Below, in pieces: positions 50,761-61,734 of a DNA stretch of 64,000 nucleotides; the stretch's first letter is position 1, and each line of letters begins with the position of its first letter. This DNA comes from Calvatia gigantea (lineage: Eukaryota; Basidiomycota; Agaricomycetes; Agaricales; Lycoperdaceae). The position numbers were made by a program, and so were the translations under genes. The notes under the pieces are model-generated. The model was not told the DNA's origin, made no database searches, and saw only the letters and a list, made by a program, of their open reading frames with translations. The stretch spans positions 1,860,001-1,924,000 of the forward strand of contig JACAAK010000002.1 of the NCBI GenBank assembly GCA_025093985.1, given 5' to 3'.

Positions 50761-53557
50761 ATGGCCTACAACCCATCCACAAACATACCCTATGATCCTC
50801 TCCCGCTTACCGGTGAAGAACAGCGTAGTAACGCCCTCTACAACGCTCCTCCTTCACCAGATCCCCACCTCCACTCGTTTCAGACGCCAAACATGCGAGA
50901 AACAGACTTTAGCGGTGCTGAAGCCGCGATTCCTGCCGGTGCAGCTGCCCCCCGTTTCCTTGGGCCTGCTCTCTACGACGATCCTACCCTCCGCCCCCGT
51001 GAATCTTTTTCATCCTCGTACAACACTGGTCACAGCCAACCTGCTTCTGTGTACAATTCTTCCGTTTATGCCCTGAACGACCAGAATCCGCGTTTTGACA
51101 GCGGGTATCGCGATGACCCGCATGACAGTTACTATGGGGCCGACCCAAATGCGGTGCCAATGTCTCCTATTGGGCAACCGAGGATGCTTGAAGAGAAGCG
51201 TGCAGCCTATGCTGCTCCCGCCGCGAAGTCCCGGAAAAAGATCATCATTCTCGCCGTACTCGCCGGTCTCATTCTTCTCATCCTCGCCGTTGTCATCCCT
51301 CTTTACTTCGCTGTCATCCGACCCAAGTCCACATCTGGTAATTTGGGCAATAACCACGATAATGACCATGAACCCACAGCTACGGCCAAACCCAACACTC
51401 CTCAAGCTCGGATTGTCACTGGCGGTGATGGAACTGAGGTCACACTAGAGGATGGAACCAAATTCACTTACCGAAACTCGCTTGGCGGATACTGGTATTA
51501 CGATGAGGAGGATCCGTTCAATAATGGCGCCCGCGCGCAGTCCTGGACACCCGCCCTCAACGAAACTTTCCATTATGGCACTGATAAGATCAGGGGGTGG
51601 GTATCTGTCAGACGCATTTAAGTCGGATTTTGCTGATACGCAGTGCCTAGTGTGAATATTGGCGGTTGGCTTGTCACCGAACCTGTACGTATTAGATTTT
51701 GCATGACCGCCTTCACCTCCTAACTAATTTTTCCACAGTTCATGTGAGTGCTCAACCCCTTGGACGGAGAAACTCTCTTATATCAACCTCCTTTCCAGTT
51801 CCCCGGCGCTCTTTGAAAAGTATCTGTCCAACCAGCCACCCGCTGTTGATGAGTGGACATTAAGTCAATCTATGCGGGCAGACACAGCCGGTGGGGGGAT
51901 CAATCAACTAGAGGACCATTATAAAACATTTATCGTCTGTGTCATCTTCATCTTCTTGGTTCACCTTCTCACAAAATCACAGACCGAAAAGGATTTTGCC
52001 GAGATCGCTGGTGCCGGTCTCAACTATGTTCGAATTCCTCTTGGCTTTTGGGCCCTCGAAACACGAGGCAGTGAACCCTATCTGGCACATACTTCCTGGC
52101 AGTAAGTCACCACATCAGATTTTTTAAGGGAAAGTGAAGTAACAACTATGTGTAGGTACTTCCTGAAAGCTATCAAATGGGCGCGCAAGTATGGTATCCG
52201 AATCAACCTTGATTTACACGCACTTCCGGGTAGCCAAAACGGTTGGAACCACTCTGGTCGGTTAGGTACCGTCGGTGTTCTCAATGGACCCATGGGTTAC
52301 GCAAATGCCCAACGTTCTCTTGATGTTATCCGCGTTTTGGCCGAGTTCATCTCGCAACCGCAGTATAGGGATGTTGTGACTATGTTTGGTATCGTTAATG
52401 AGCCCCAAGCCCCTGTTGTTGGTCAAGACGCCCTCAGCAGTTTGTAGGTTCCCTGTTCACTCAATGGTCAAACAACAAACTCATCACAATCTATACAGTT
52501 ATCTAGAAGCATATAACATCGTTCGTAATGTTGGTGGTACCGGCGAAGGAAATGGCCCTTTCGTCTCGATTCATGATGGTTTCTTGCCTCGCGGCCAATG
52601 GGCCGATGTTTTCCCCAACGCCGATCGTATGGCACTTGACTCCCATCCTTACATTTGCTTCGGTGGTCAATCCGATGCCGCAATGTCGACCTACAGCAAC
52701 ACACCGTGTGAGAACTGGGGCAATGTCGTTAACGCTTCGATGAGGGCCTTTGGTCTAACGACTGCCGGAGAGTTCAGCAATGCCGTTACAGATTGTGGTC
52801 TTTGGTTAAATGGTGTCAACTTGGGAACCCGTTATGAAGGAACGTACGCTGGCAGTCCGCCACGAGTCGGTGATTGCGAAGTTTGGACAGACTGGACAAA
52901 GTATGACCAGAAAATGAAGGCTGACATCAAGAAGTTCGCCCTTTCCAGTATGGATGCCCTTCAGGTGATTTGTTCGAATTCATCTGAAATGACACTTTTT
53001 ATTGACAACTTTTGTAGGACTTTTTCTTCTGGACTTGGAAGATAGGGAACTCGAGCAACACAGGCAAGGTTGAGAGCCCGGCATGGTCATATCAACTCGG
53101 TCTTGAGCAAGGATGGATGCCCAAGGATCCCCGCGAGGCGGCTGGGGCTTGTGGTAACACCAGTCCTTGGCAACCACCTCTCCAGGCTTGGCAAACGGGG
53201 GGTGCTGGCGCAGGGGATATCCCTGCAACAGCTAAGGATGCCCACGCATGGCCGCCTGCCACCTTGAGTAATGCTGGAGCAATCACTCTCCTCCCATCAT
53301 ATACACCCACAGGTCCTATACCAACCTTGCCAGTGCCTATCCTCACACCGGCCAGTGGCTCGACAGCAACCCCAACAGTAGATGCGGGCAAGGGTTGGAA
53401 CAATCCCTCTGACACCGCCGGTGCTGCGGTTGAGATTCCTGGATGTACATATCTCGATCCTTGGGTGACTCCCGCCGCTGCTCCCCCTTCGCCATTATGT
53501 GGTGGAGGCGCAGCCGCACCTGCGCCCGACCCCGTGATTACTCCGCCACCTACATAA
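50761..53557 (+). CDS. GH5 exo-1,3-beta-glucanase, type II membrane protein
   Basis: Predicted to trim beta-1,3-glucan of the cell wall (GH5 subfamily 9 type, EXG/SPR1 relatives). I take the ATG at 50761; the frame opens further upstream only from a non-ATG codon. A 158-residue Pro/Ser/Tyr-rich cytoplasmic tail is followed by KKIIILAVLAGLILLILAVV, a signal anchor at residues about 159-184. The glucanase core then follows: VNIGGWLVTEPF, ALFEKY, GLNYVRIPLGFWAL, INLDLHALPGSQNG. The acid/base Glu is in MFGIVNEPQAP (about 52,385-52,415), SHPYICFGG follows, and the nucleophile Glu is in TTAGEFSNAVTDCG (about 52,760). After DFFFWTWKIG the last exon carries a Pro/Ala-rich tail ending PVITPPPT at 53557. 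At least seven introns are implied. Both catalytic glutamates are present. Confidence 0.94.
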
Positions 53558-54907
53558 GATTCGGCCACACCCATTATTCCTTCGAGGATGCATTACTACA
53601 GAGGTTAACACACCAGTTGTTTGATTATAGTCTGTATAATTTTTGCTTCACTATCTCCATGGACATCTATCGGACTAGCTTACCATTACACACTCTTTGA
53701 ACTATTTGAAGTACTATACACGTTCTTGATCTCTTAAACTTCACTCTAATGGATTTTAGAATGTTGTTTTAGGGACAGTGCAAAGAATGTCACAAAATTT
53801 TCCCAATGTTCAAGGCTTTCCTTGGTTCCCTACCATTTGTTATTAAGTCTGTCTTGCCCGAGCAGAGGCTCCAAGCAAATCTGGGTGGGACCCAAATGCC
53901 CAAACCGGCCAGTGCAGCTAAGTTCAGCTCGACTCCTGTCGCGGTTCCCATCACCTGAACCTAAATAATGATCCCCAACTTTGTGAAGCAAGAGGAGGGT
54001 TGTGTCAGCAACAAACGGATACTCTATGTTTTCTGTCAGTGATCTTTCTCTATATTGGTGTTATATCCTTGTGCCGGTTGCATCGCGAAGCCATTTCTTG
54101 AGAAATTTGGCTCAATACTGGTGCTAGTGGCAAGAAAAAATAAAAATAATAAACAATAAATAAATAAAAGGAAAAAGAGAGGGGAAGAAAAACCAACTGT
54201 CTAGAATGACACTATGAACACCACTTACCACGTACATGGGTAACTTTGGTCTGTCAGTGGTTCCACTGTAGTCGGTGAGGTAATATTGAACCAGCAACTG
54301 TTATAACTTACAACAGCCTGAAATTCACTATGGTTTCGGTTTTCCTCCTTCTTAATTCTGACATCTCTCAATGTCCCCAATGACCTCGTCTACTTGTCTC
54401 TTTGGCCCAGGTGTGTCATTAGCAGTTGTTGTACCAGTGCAAAACTGATGTCAAACACCAAAAAAAAGTTCATTATCAACCTTTTGCTCCTTCCTCTCAA
54501 ACAAGATGCTGGAGAGAAATGATTATCATTGTTTATATTTGATGGCTTAACAGAGTCGAGGACTGACCCACTGTGCCATTACAATAATTGGTTGTGTAAA
54601 GATTAAAAAACTTGAGTCTTGGTGATGGCAAGAGTGAGGTGCTAATTCGGCCTGATACTGGTGTCTGTGGCAAAAATAATAAATAATAAAATAAAATAAA
54701 ATAAAAATTCGAGGAAAGGAGAGAACACTCCTCAAAAGTCTCAATAAGATCAGGACTGGTCCTCATGGGGCTGGACTGGTAAGATATAATGCTATAGTGC
54801 TGCTTTATTGTCATGATTATTGTGAGAATACTATTTTTTAATGATTTTTAAGCCATTAGATAAGTTATAACCACCTGGATATTCACTTAGATCACAAGCC
54901 ACTTGGA
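53558..54907. other. Start of the AT-rich repeat island
   Basis: No gene is seen. CpG is still present at low level here and disappears after 54,711. Two related segments, each a GGCTCAATACTGGTG-like or CTGATACTGGTG-like start followed by AATAA/AAATAAAA runs and a G/A-rich tail, occur at about 54,107-54,185 and 54,645-54,730. They are probably copies of an old element or microsatellite-tailed repeat. Confidence 0.5.
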
Positions 54908-55575
54908 TACTATTATTGTTCACTTGTTGGACCTGTACCCATTGTTGGACCCTCTACAGTATCTCCTCCCCTGCCATATGTACTGACTCAATATCTGACA
55001 TGTGTGTACATCTAATACAAGGGAATGTAACTGTGTAAATTAATTTCAGAAAAGCCTCAGTGGAGAGCCAGGAAAAAAATAATTGTCACAAAAAGTGGCT
55101 TATGTAGTGGGAATTTTGCCACTAATCCCTCAGATTCTTTCTGATCCTGCTAAGCTTTTGGCTTGGTTCTTTCTTGCAAGGATGAAGACTGTATCTGTAA
55201 ATATGCTTGCAATATTCCAGCTTTACAAGTTGACTGAGTGTCTCATAAATTGAGGTTTAGTCTTTGAGAAAGGTTATGAGTATAACAATTAGGACTCTGC
55301 CAATAGACCTGAGCACTTAAGTTGCACTATGAACCACCTCAGACAGTTGTGACATGCTTATGACACCAAGGGTCCAACAAGTAAATACTTCAACTTGTCT
55401 CACTGAAATCACTCCAATATAGTCATCAGTTAAGATAAAATCCCAAAAAATTCAGAAATGTGGAAAGAAGATACTAGCACACAAATCTGCAAATTTATAC
55501 CTGAAAACATGTGGTGTGGAAGAAATGAGACTGAGACTATTGGAAAAGGGACCAACAAGTAAATAACAATAGTAC
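54908..55575. repeat. Putative mobile-element remnant bounded by inverted repeats
   Basis: CTTGTTGGACC at 54,923-54,933 is matched in inverse orientation by GGTCCAACAAG at 55,371-55,381. A second inverse match (GGACCAACAAGTAAATA, extending into CAATAGTA) lies at 55,549-55,575. The segment 54,925-55,379 therefore begins TGTTGGACC and ends GGTCCAACA, which is LTR- or MITE-like. No clean target duplication was seen, so the boundaries and class are uncertain. Confidence 0.35.
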
Positions 55576-55787
55576 TCACTTAGATTATTGATGTTGATTC
55601 CATTCAATGAGATAATCAGTGTGTGTATTTCTCCCTTCATACTTTGCTCCTCCACTTAGCCCAAGTTGTAAGAAATATATTGAGTTGAGTTGGGTTTACA
55701 AAAAAGATGTATATTATTATTATTATATAATCAAAAATATTCTGAACAGTATTTGTATCCAGTTATTGGTAAAGGATCCAACCACAT

Positions 55788-56419
55788 TGTTATGTGTATT
55801 ACCCTACTTCATAACCAGGCCTGGATCATCTCCATTTAGGGAGAGGTTCAATGCTATAGCCCAGGAGTATTTGGCAAGTCTCAATGACTTCTGTGCAGAC
55901 TTTGGATCACTTCCTTGAGTAGAAGCTTACACTTGTCTGAGAAGTCTGAGTTAAGTGCCACTGCAGTCCCCAAGGTTGTTAACCTTGTAGCAGATGAGTG
56001 AAGATAGGAAAGCTTGTTACTAGAATAACCTAAGGTAATACAAGTGTACTTACTTAAGGTTTATATACTAGCTATGTGTAAGAGATGAGTAATTATGTAG
56101 TAAGAGGGTATGAGTCAGTGGGAGACTACTACTAGGTTAATTGGTAATCTACAGAGTCATAGGGAATAAGTAATGAATAGAGAAAGGAAGGAATATGAAG
56201 TCACAAGAAGATAGAGATAAGTAGATAGAAGTTTGCTAGTGGGAAATATGAGATATAAACAGAAATATGACTCAGAATGAGTCATAAGAAGGTGAACTAG
56301 AAGTACATGTAATAAATAAATAAAGATCAGACCAGGGTATATGGTTGAAGGAAAAGTCTAAGTAGAAGGTTAATATGTTTGTGGAGGAGTAGGATTAGTC
56401 CATGGTTAAGTTCATAACA
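55788..56419 (-). mobile_element. Solo LTR, copy 1 (inverted), 632 bp
   Basis: It starts TGTTATG and ends CATAACA, the TG...CA ends of an LTR. Along its whole length it is the inverted, diverged copy of the LTR at 56,906-57,531. The shared TATATAAACC promoter-like box lies here in reverse (about 56,059-56,069), so transcription would run leftward. The flanks are CACAT and TACAT, a 4/5 match to a target duplication. No internal gag-pol sequence is attached. Confidence 0.8.
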
Positions 56420-56836
56420 TACATTATTTCAAAATATTCAAATATGGCACATAGCACTATTTCTTGAGATAGAACAGACTCCTACCCAGTCACATGGAAT
56501 GCTCTTAGATAAGCAGATGTTGATCTTCCTGTTGAAACTTTGCACATATAGTAAGGGACAAAACTGTTCCAATATTTTAAGATTCTTTAAAGATCATTGA
56601 ATAGCTCTGATACCATTGTGGCTGTGCACTTCATATTTTAATTTTAGATACTAGTATATCCTTGTTAATCACATGCCAAAAGTAATTATGTAATTCAGAG
56701 TTTTGAACAAGTTATGAATTAATTAATATTTTCTACTTATTGGAACAGTTTTGTCCCTCTCAGTTTTTGAATACATAACTTCATTTATTGCAATCAAATA
56801 AATGCAAATAAAATCATGTGACTGTCTGGGGTGATG

Positions 56837-56844
56837 TATAAATA
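56837..56844 (+). promoter_or_regulatory. TATA box of the Tc1-like transposase
   Basis: TATAAATA lies about 55 bp upstream of the transposase ATG (56,898) inside the transposon. It is a good consensus match, and the placement fits a promoter for the transposase. Confidence 0.5.
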
Positions 56845-56897
56845 GGTAGGCTTACTTTCCAGTACAAACCAACCTCCCCACTATACCCTTCACCTCC

Positions 56898-58542
56898 ATG
56901 TGATCTGTTATGAACTTAACTATAGACTACCCTTACTTCTCCCTAATGTATTAACCTTCTCTATGGACTTTCTTGTTCCCCATATACCCCAGTCCAATCT
57001 TTATTTATTTATTACATGTACTCCTAGTTCATCTTCTTATGACTTCTTCTGAGTCATGTTTCTGTTTATACCTCATATTTCTCATCAGTAAACTTCTATT
57101 TACTCATCTCTCTCTTTTCCTGACTTATGTTGCTTCTTTCCTATTCATTACTTATTCCCTATGACTCTGTAGATTACCAATTAACCCATAGTAGTCTCCC
57201 ATTGACTTATACCCTCTTACTACATAATTACTCATCTCTTACACATAGCTAGTATATAAACCTTAAGTAGTACACTTGTATTACCTTAGGTTATTCTAGT
57301 AACAAGCTTCCTTATCTTTGCTCATCTGCTACAAGGTTAACAACCTTGGGGACTACAGTGACATTTAACTCAGACTTCTCAGACAAGTGCAAGCTTCTAC
57401 TCAAGGGAGTAATCTGAAGTCTGCACAGAAGTTATTGAGACTTGTTGTATACTCCTGGGCTATAGCATTGAACCTCTCCCTGAGTGGAGATGATCTGAGC
57501 CTGGTTGTAAAGTAAGGTAACATACATAACATGATCTCTATTTTCTACTCAGGTCAATAGGGTTCTCTTCTACCTAGATAAAGGGGAATCTGCTCATCAT
57601 ATTGCTTCTATTACTAGTCTGGGGATTAGTATTATCTCTATAATTTGTTCCAAACATAGGTCATTCATTTCCAAATCTGTTAGTGGCCATCCATCCCTAC
57701 TTTCCTCCTCCAACATTCAATATGCTGTTTATCTCATTACCTTTTACAAGGCAGACAATGTTTCCCAGGTCACCAAATCACTTCAAAATGTTGTTGGGCA
57801 ATCCATATTTATCAAAACAGTTTGTAGGGGACTCAAACAGGCTGGACTAAAAGCTGTAGTCAAGCAAAAACAACCTAGACTAACTACTATACACAAGAGA
57901 AAAAGGCTAGTATGGGCAGAAGAACATGCCAACTGGACTATAGAGGATTGGAAAAGGGTCATTTGGTCAGATGAGTCCAAAATCAATTGTTTGGAGTCAG
58001 ATGGAAGGGTTTGGGTGTGGAAAAGGCAAGGTGAGGAGCTGAATGATAGATTGGTTGAGGGAACAGTCAAGTTTGGAGGAGGAAATCTAATGATCTAGGA
58101 GCTGTATGTTTTGGAAAGAAGTGGGGTTTGCTAGCAGAATTAATGAGAAGATGGATACCACACTTTATGTGAAGATCCTGAATAATGGACTACAGAGGAG
58201 CCTGAGGTGACATAGGAAAGAAGAAGGAGAATGTGGTTTTCTAACAGAATAATGACCCCAAACACAAGAGCAAAAAGGCCACAGAATAGGTTTGATGACT
58301 CTGAAATAGAGGTTATGGTATGGCCCCCACAGTCTCCAGACCTTAATCCCATTGAACAGACTTACCTCAAGAATCAGCTTGGAGAGTATGATGACCCCCC
58401 TAGTAGCATAAATATCCTCTGGAAAAGGATAGAAAAGGAATGGGAGGATATACCAAAGAAGGTGTGCCAGAATTTGATAGAAAGTATGCCTAGGAGGGTT
58501 CAGGCAGTTTTACAAGCCAAGGGAGGCTATACCAAGTACTAG
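56898..58542 (+). pseudogene. Tc1-type transposase pseudogene, split by a solo LTR
   Basis: This is the cut-and-paste transposase of the surrounding element. The ATG at 56,898 is followed at once by TGA and then the LTR; reading resumes at 57,532. The second half shows the DNA-binding HTH region (AHHIASITSLGISI, SGHPSLLSSSNIQYAVYL) and KRKRLVWAEEHANWTIEDW. The first catalytic Asp is in VIWSDESKIN, followed by DGRVWVW and GTVKFGGGNLMI. An in-frame TAG then occurs (about 58,096). The remaining parts are in shifted frames: the second Asp in NNDPKHKSKKA (preceded by a TAA), then WPPQSPDLNPIEQTYL with the catalytic Glu, and the family-typical ending KGGYTKY at 58,542. Stops and frameshifts make it inactive. 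Confidence 0.88.
56906..57531 (+). mobile_element. Solo LTR, copy 2, 626 bp, with perfect 5-bp target duplication
   Basis: It begins TGTTATG and ends CATAACA. TGATC directly precedes it (56,901-56,905) and directly follows it (57,532-57,536), a perfect 5-bp target-site duplication. It contains TATATAAA at 57,253-57,260 in the forward direction. No second LTR or internal region is present, so it is a solo LTR left by recombination. It is inserted immediately after the start codon region of the Tc1 transposase, which dates it as younger than the Tc1 element. Confidence 0.9.
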
Positions 58543-58783
58543 AATACCTATTTTGTATATAATTTTCAAGAGGGACAAAACTGTTCTGAATGAGTAGAAA
58601 ATATTAATTAATTCATAACTCATTCAAAACTCTGAATTACATAATCATTTTTGGCACGTGATTAGTGAGGATATAGGGGTATCTAAAATTAAAATATGAA
58701 GTGCACAGCCACAGTGGTATCAGAGCTATTCAATGATCTTTAAAGAATCTCAAAATATTGGAACAGTTTTTTTCTTTACTGTA

Positions 58784-61346
58784 CATGCTGAATTTGTCTC
58801 ATGTAAATGTGTATATTTTTTTAGAATTTTATCTTGAGGGGATGACTATGCCAGAGCAGCTCTAATGAGAACAAGTTTAAGTTTCCACCAGTTGGCCACC
58901 CTCCATCACAATTCTGTCATAGCTGACACTTTAGAAAACAAGTGTTCATACATAGATCCCAAGTTCCAAATCAGGTATCTTTATCATGTCCATTCCAAGT
59001 ATTTCTTAAATTCCCTGTGTCCTTGTAAAGATATGAAGCTGAGATTAAGCAAGGACATTCCCTTCTTAGGGCCTTACTTTCAATGTGACACTCATGCTGA
59101 TATCTTCATAGGATCTGGAGAAATCTGAAGTTTTAATGTCAAAATTATAACCTTGGAAGCCCCTATCCAGAATCATTATTTTTTTCCTGATTGCACATAA
59201 GCAGTTTTTCCTGAATTTTTGCACATACATATTCCCTAACATCAGTCTTATATAAGTATAAATTTTGGGCAACTATATGCAGCAAAGAGAGCTGGGCATT
59301 GGAGTGGCCAACAGCTGATACAGTGGCCATTTGTTAAACAATAATAGTACTGACACTAGATATATTGGGTTATGTATTATATAATCAAAAATGCATAAGG
59401 TAGATTCATGCCCAACACAGGTTATCACATGATGTGTGATCTGGTGTGACTTGATGTAGAGGAACACTGAGTACTGATAAGTTGATGCATAAAGAACACT
59501 ATTGATGTAGATAATCTAATACCCTAATAAATCAGGCATTTTCTTGAAGATTGAGACTGGGATAGTATGGTGCCCCTGATATTTTCATGCTGCCCATGCT
59601 GCTTGTCCAAGCATTTAACCTTTTTGAATAGACATCTATGAACCTTAAAGCATAGATCACAAATTTAGATTTCAAACCAGGAATGGTACATTGAGGATGA
59701 CATGGGGCTTACCTTCTCATTGACTCAAGAGGAACATTGTCCAAGACTTTAATAACATTCCTCTCAAGAATATCAGCAGATGATGAGGGATTAAGCAATC
59801 TATATTGTTGCTTTGCAAACCCCCAATGTTGCTCAATGAAGTTGAGCAGGATATTTTCAGTATTCAACCTTGTGATCTTCCATTTATGTCATTTATTTGA
59901 CCCTCAGAAAGTATTTTACTGGAATAGCTGGAGGTTCTGGAACTTGAGAGGCTTTTGTGGCATCTTAAGAAAGTTGTGTTACTTGCTTAATAGCTGTGTC
60001 AACACATTCTAATGCCCAAAAAACTACTTAATTGAAATCCCTGCACCAATACAGGTAATTTTGACAAAAATAGCTTAGAGGGATTCTGTATCAAAGTCAT
60101 ATCTATCAATGTTCAACTCTTAGGGAGATTTTTGCCCCAAACTTTACCCAAAAAGTGTAGATTCTGTTTTCTTGCATCAACATATTTTGTCACACTTGAG
60201 TTATGTGATCACATTATGCATGCTTGAATGCTATACAGCCAGTCCTACAAAATATGACAAATACCTGAAGGGTCCAGATTGGCCTGACCTGCTGCCTAAT
60301 ACTATCAGCACTACCTTTTTAGCATCTCACATTAGTGTGAAACTGTTTTTCTTACCACTGGATCAGCCTCAGGTTGGCATGTATATGGGATACAGGTTTG
60401 TTTGGAACATTACAGTGTAACAGCAAAGCTGTTTTCACACTTGAAAATCACTAATCTAAGACATACAAGCCTAATCTAACAATTACATCAAACCTTCCTA
60501 TAGTAGTACAACCTAATCTAAAAGCCCAACAGTATAATAAAAGAGTACTCAATTACTGTAGAACACTATGGCCATTGATGACAGATAGTGGTGGCTACAG
60601 AATGACCACTGTGCTTAAACTAAAAGTAACTCTAGCAGTGTACTATATAACCAGTCATGATTCTGGCTGGACCAGGCAGTAAAACTATTCCAATGTGTCT
60701 ATACAGAGCTATAGGACTTCCTTTGATAAGTCTAGACTCAAGAAATAAGTCTGACATACTTAATCTAAAAGAATAATCAGCATGTTCACAAGGAAATGCC
60801 ACTGTTGTTAGATTAATGAACATTACTTAGCACTAATGATATATATGGATGCATTTGCATACAATCTACAGAGACATGTAGGAGGACAATTCACACAATG
60901 TCTGAAATCTCAGATGGTCTATATATTTAGAGAAGAATACAGAACCAGAGAATGGGCTAGGACACAGCCCAGAACAAATGGATACCTGGTATCTTCATGT
61001 ATTTCCAGTGTTTCACTAATCTAATAGGTTGTGGCTCTTTTAGCATAGTGATCTAATCTACTGGTTTGTACCTTGCTTGATAATACATTCCTAGTCATAT
61101 AATTACTATCTTGTCATAACAAGTACCCAAATAATATATAAACCCTCTCTGAGGTGTCAGATATGGCAAAGAACCTACTAGCCATTGCCCTAGCCTTCAA
61201 AGTGCAGTGAAAAGTGATCTATTGTGCCTGAGCAAAGCAAAGTAATAAGTTCTTTTGAGATTAACTGCATTAAGTGACTTGAGCTAAGGTTGAGACCATT
61301 TTAATCTAAGAAGAAGACCTTGGGCTTACTTGTGAAGTAAGCTTAG
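58784..61346. other. CpG-free AT-rich DNA, no gene recognised
   Basis: About 2.56 kb between the Tc1 element and the Ty3-like element. Several open frames (58,865-59,128; 60,172-60,420; 60,836-61,024) have no domain I can name and may be fragments of older elements. The octamer TAATCTAA recurs (near 59,510, 60,452, 60,472, 60,513, 60,761 and 61,300). TATATAAA at 61,134-61,141 could belong to an LTR whose boundary I cannot fix. Confidence 0.5.
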
Positions 61347-61652
61347 TGTTATGGTTTTCTACCGATCAAGTTGTACTCCATCATCATCTGCATTCCTATC
61401 CATTAGTACATCTGTTTCAGTTATTCCTGTCAAGCAATCTCCATCCCTGACTCATGATAACTACTATGCCATCCTTACCAGACATTTCATGTAGTTACTC
61501 CATCCATTCAACTGGATGACTTCCCCTATTTAAGCATACATACATCTACTGTATTTGGTACACTTAACCACCTCTGTTTCCTCTTCCCTTACTCACCCTC
61601 AAGTCTTAGCCTAAGCTGCAACCTGAGGTCTTATCAGACTAAGGTTGTAACA
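61347..61652 (+). mobile_element. Putative 5' LTR of the Ty3/gypsy element
   Basis: It starts TGTTATGG and ends TTGTAACA (TG...CA, with short inverted ends TGTTA/TAACA). It contains CCCCTATTTAAGC, a promoter-like box about 120 bp before its end. It is followed two bases later by TGGTTAAGCATCC, which could be a tRNA primer-binding site because such sites start with TGG. The matching 3' LTR would lie outside the window, so the left boundary is a guess. Confidence 0.4.
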
Positions 61653-61734
61653 TTTGGTTAAGCATCCCCACCTCACCTTGCAAGGAGTAGGCTGAAACAG
61701 GCCTGAACAAAGAAGACAACCCAGGAGCTAGTAT

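Larger units (their letters stand above)
56549..58781 (+). mobile_element. Tc1-type DNA transposon, decayed, with about 210-bp terminal inverted repeats
   Basis: The left arm (56,549-56,760) and right arm (58,570-58,781) are inverted copies of each other. The outer ends read (C/T)AGTAA... inward and are flanked by TA, the Tc1/mariner target. Each arm also carries the motif GGGACAAAACTGTTCC at its outer end and the inverted motif at its inner end. Between the arms lies a broken Tc1-like transposase (56,898-58,542) with a TATAAATA box at 56,837-56,844, and a solo LTR insertion (56,906-57,531). Without the LTR and one copy of its 5-bp target repeat the element would be about 1.6 kb, a usual Tc1 length. 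The whole element contains a single CpG, in the right arm at 58,657. Confidence 0.85.

Noticed and set aside
58865..61024. Short open frames in the CpG-free tract
   Set aside because: No transposase, RT or host domain could be recognised; stop-poor stretches are expected by chance at this length.
60452..61305. TAATCTAA repeats as a telomere-like or CRISPR-like array
   Set aside because: Spacing is irregular, copies are few, and they lie in AT-rich transposon DNA.
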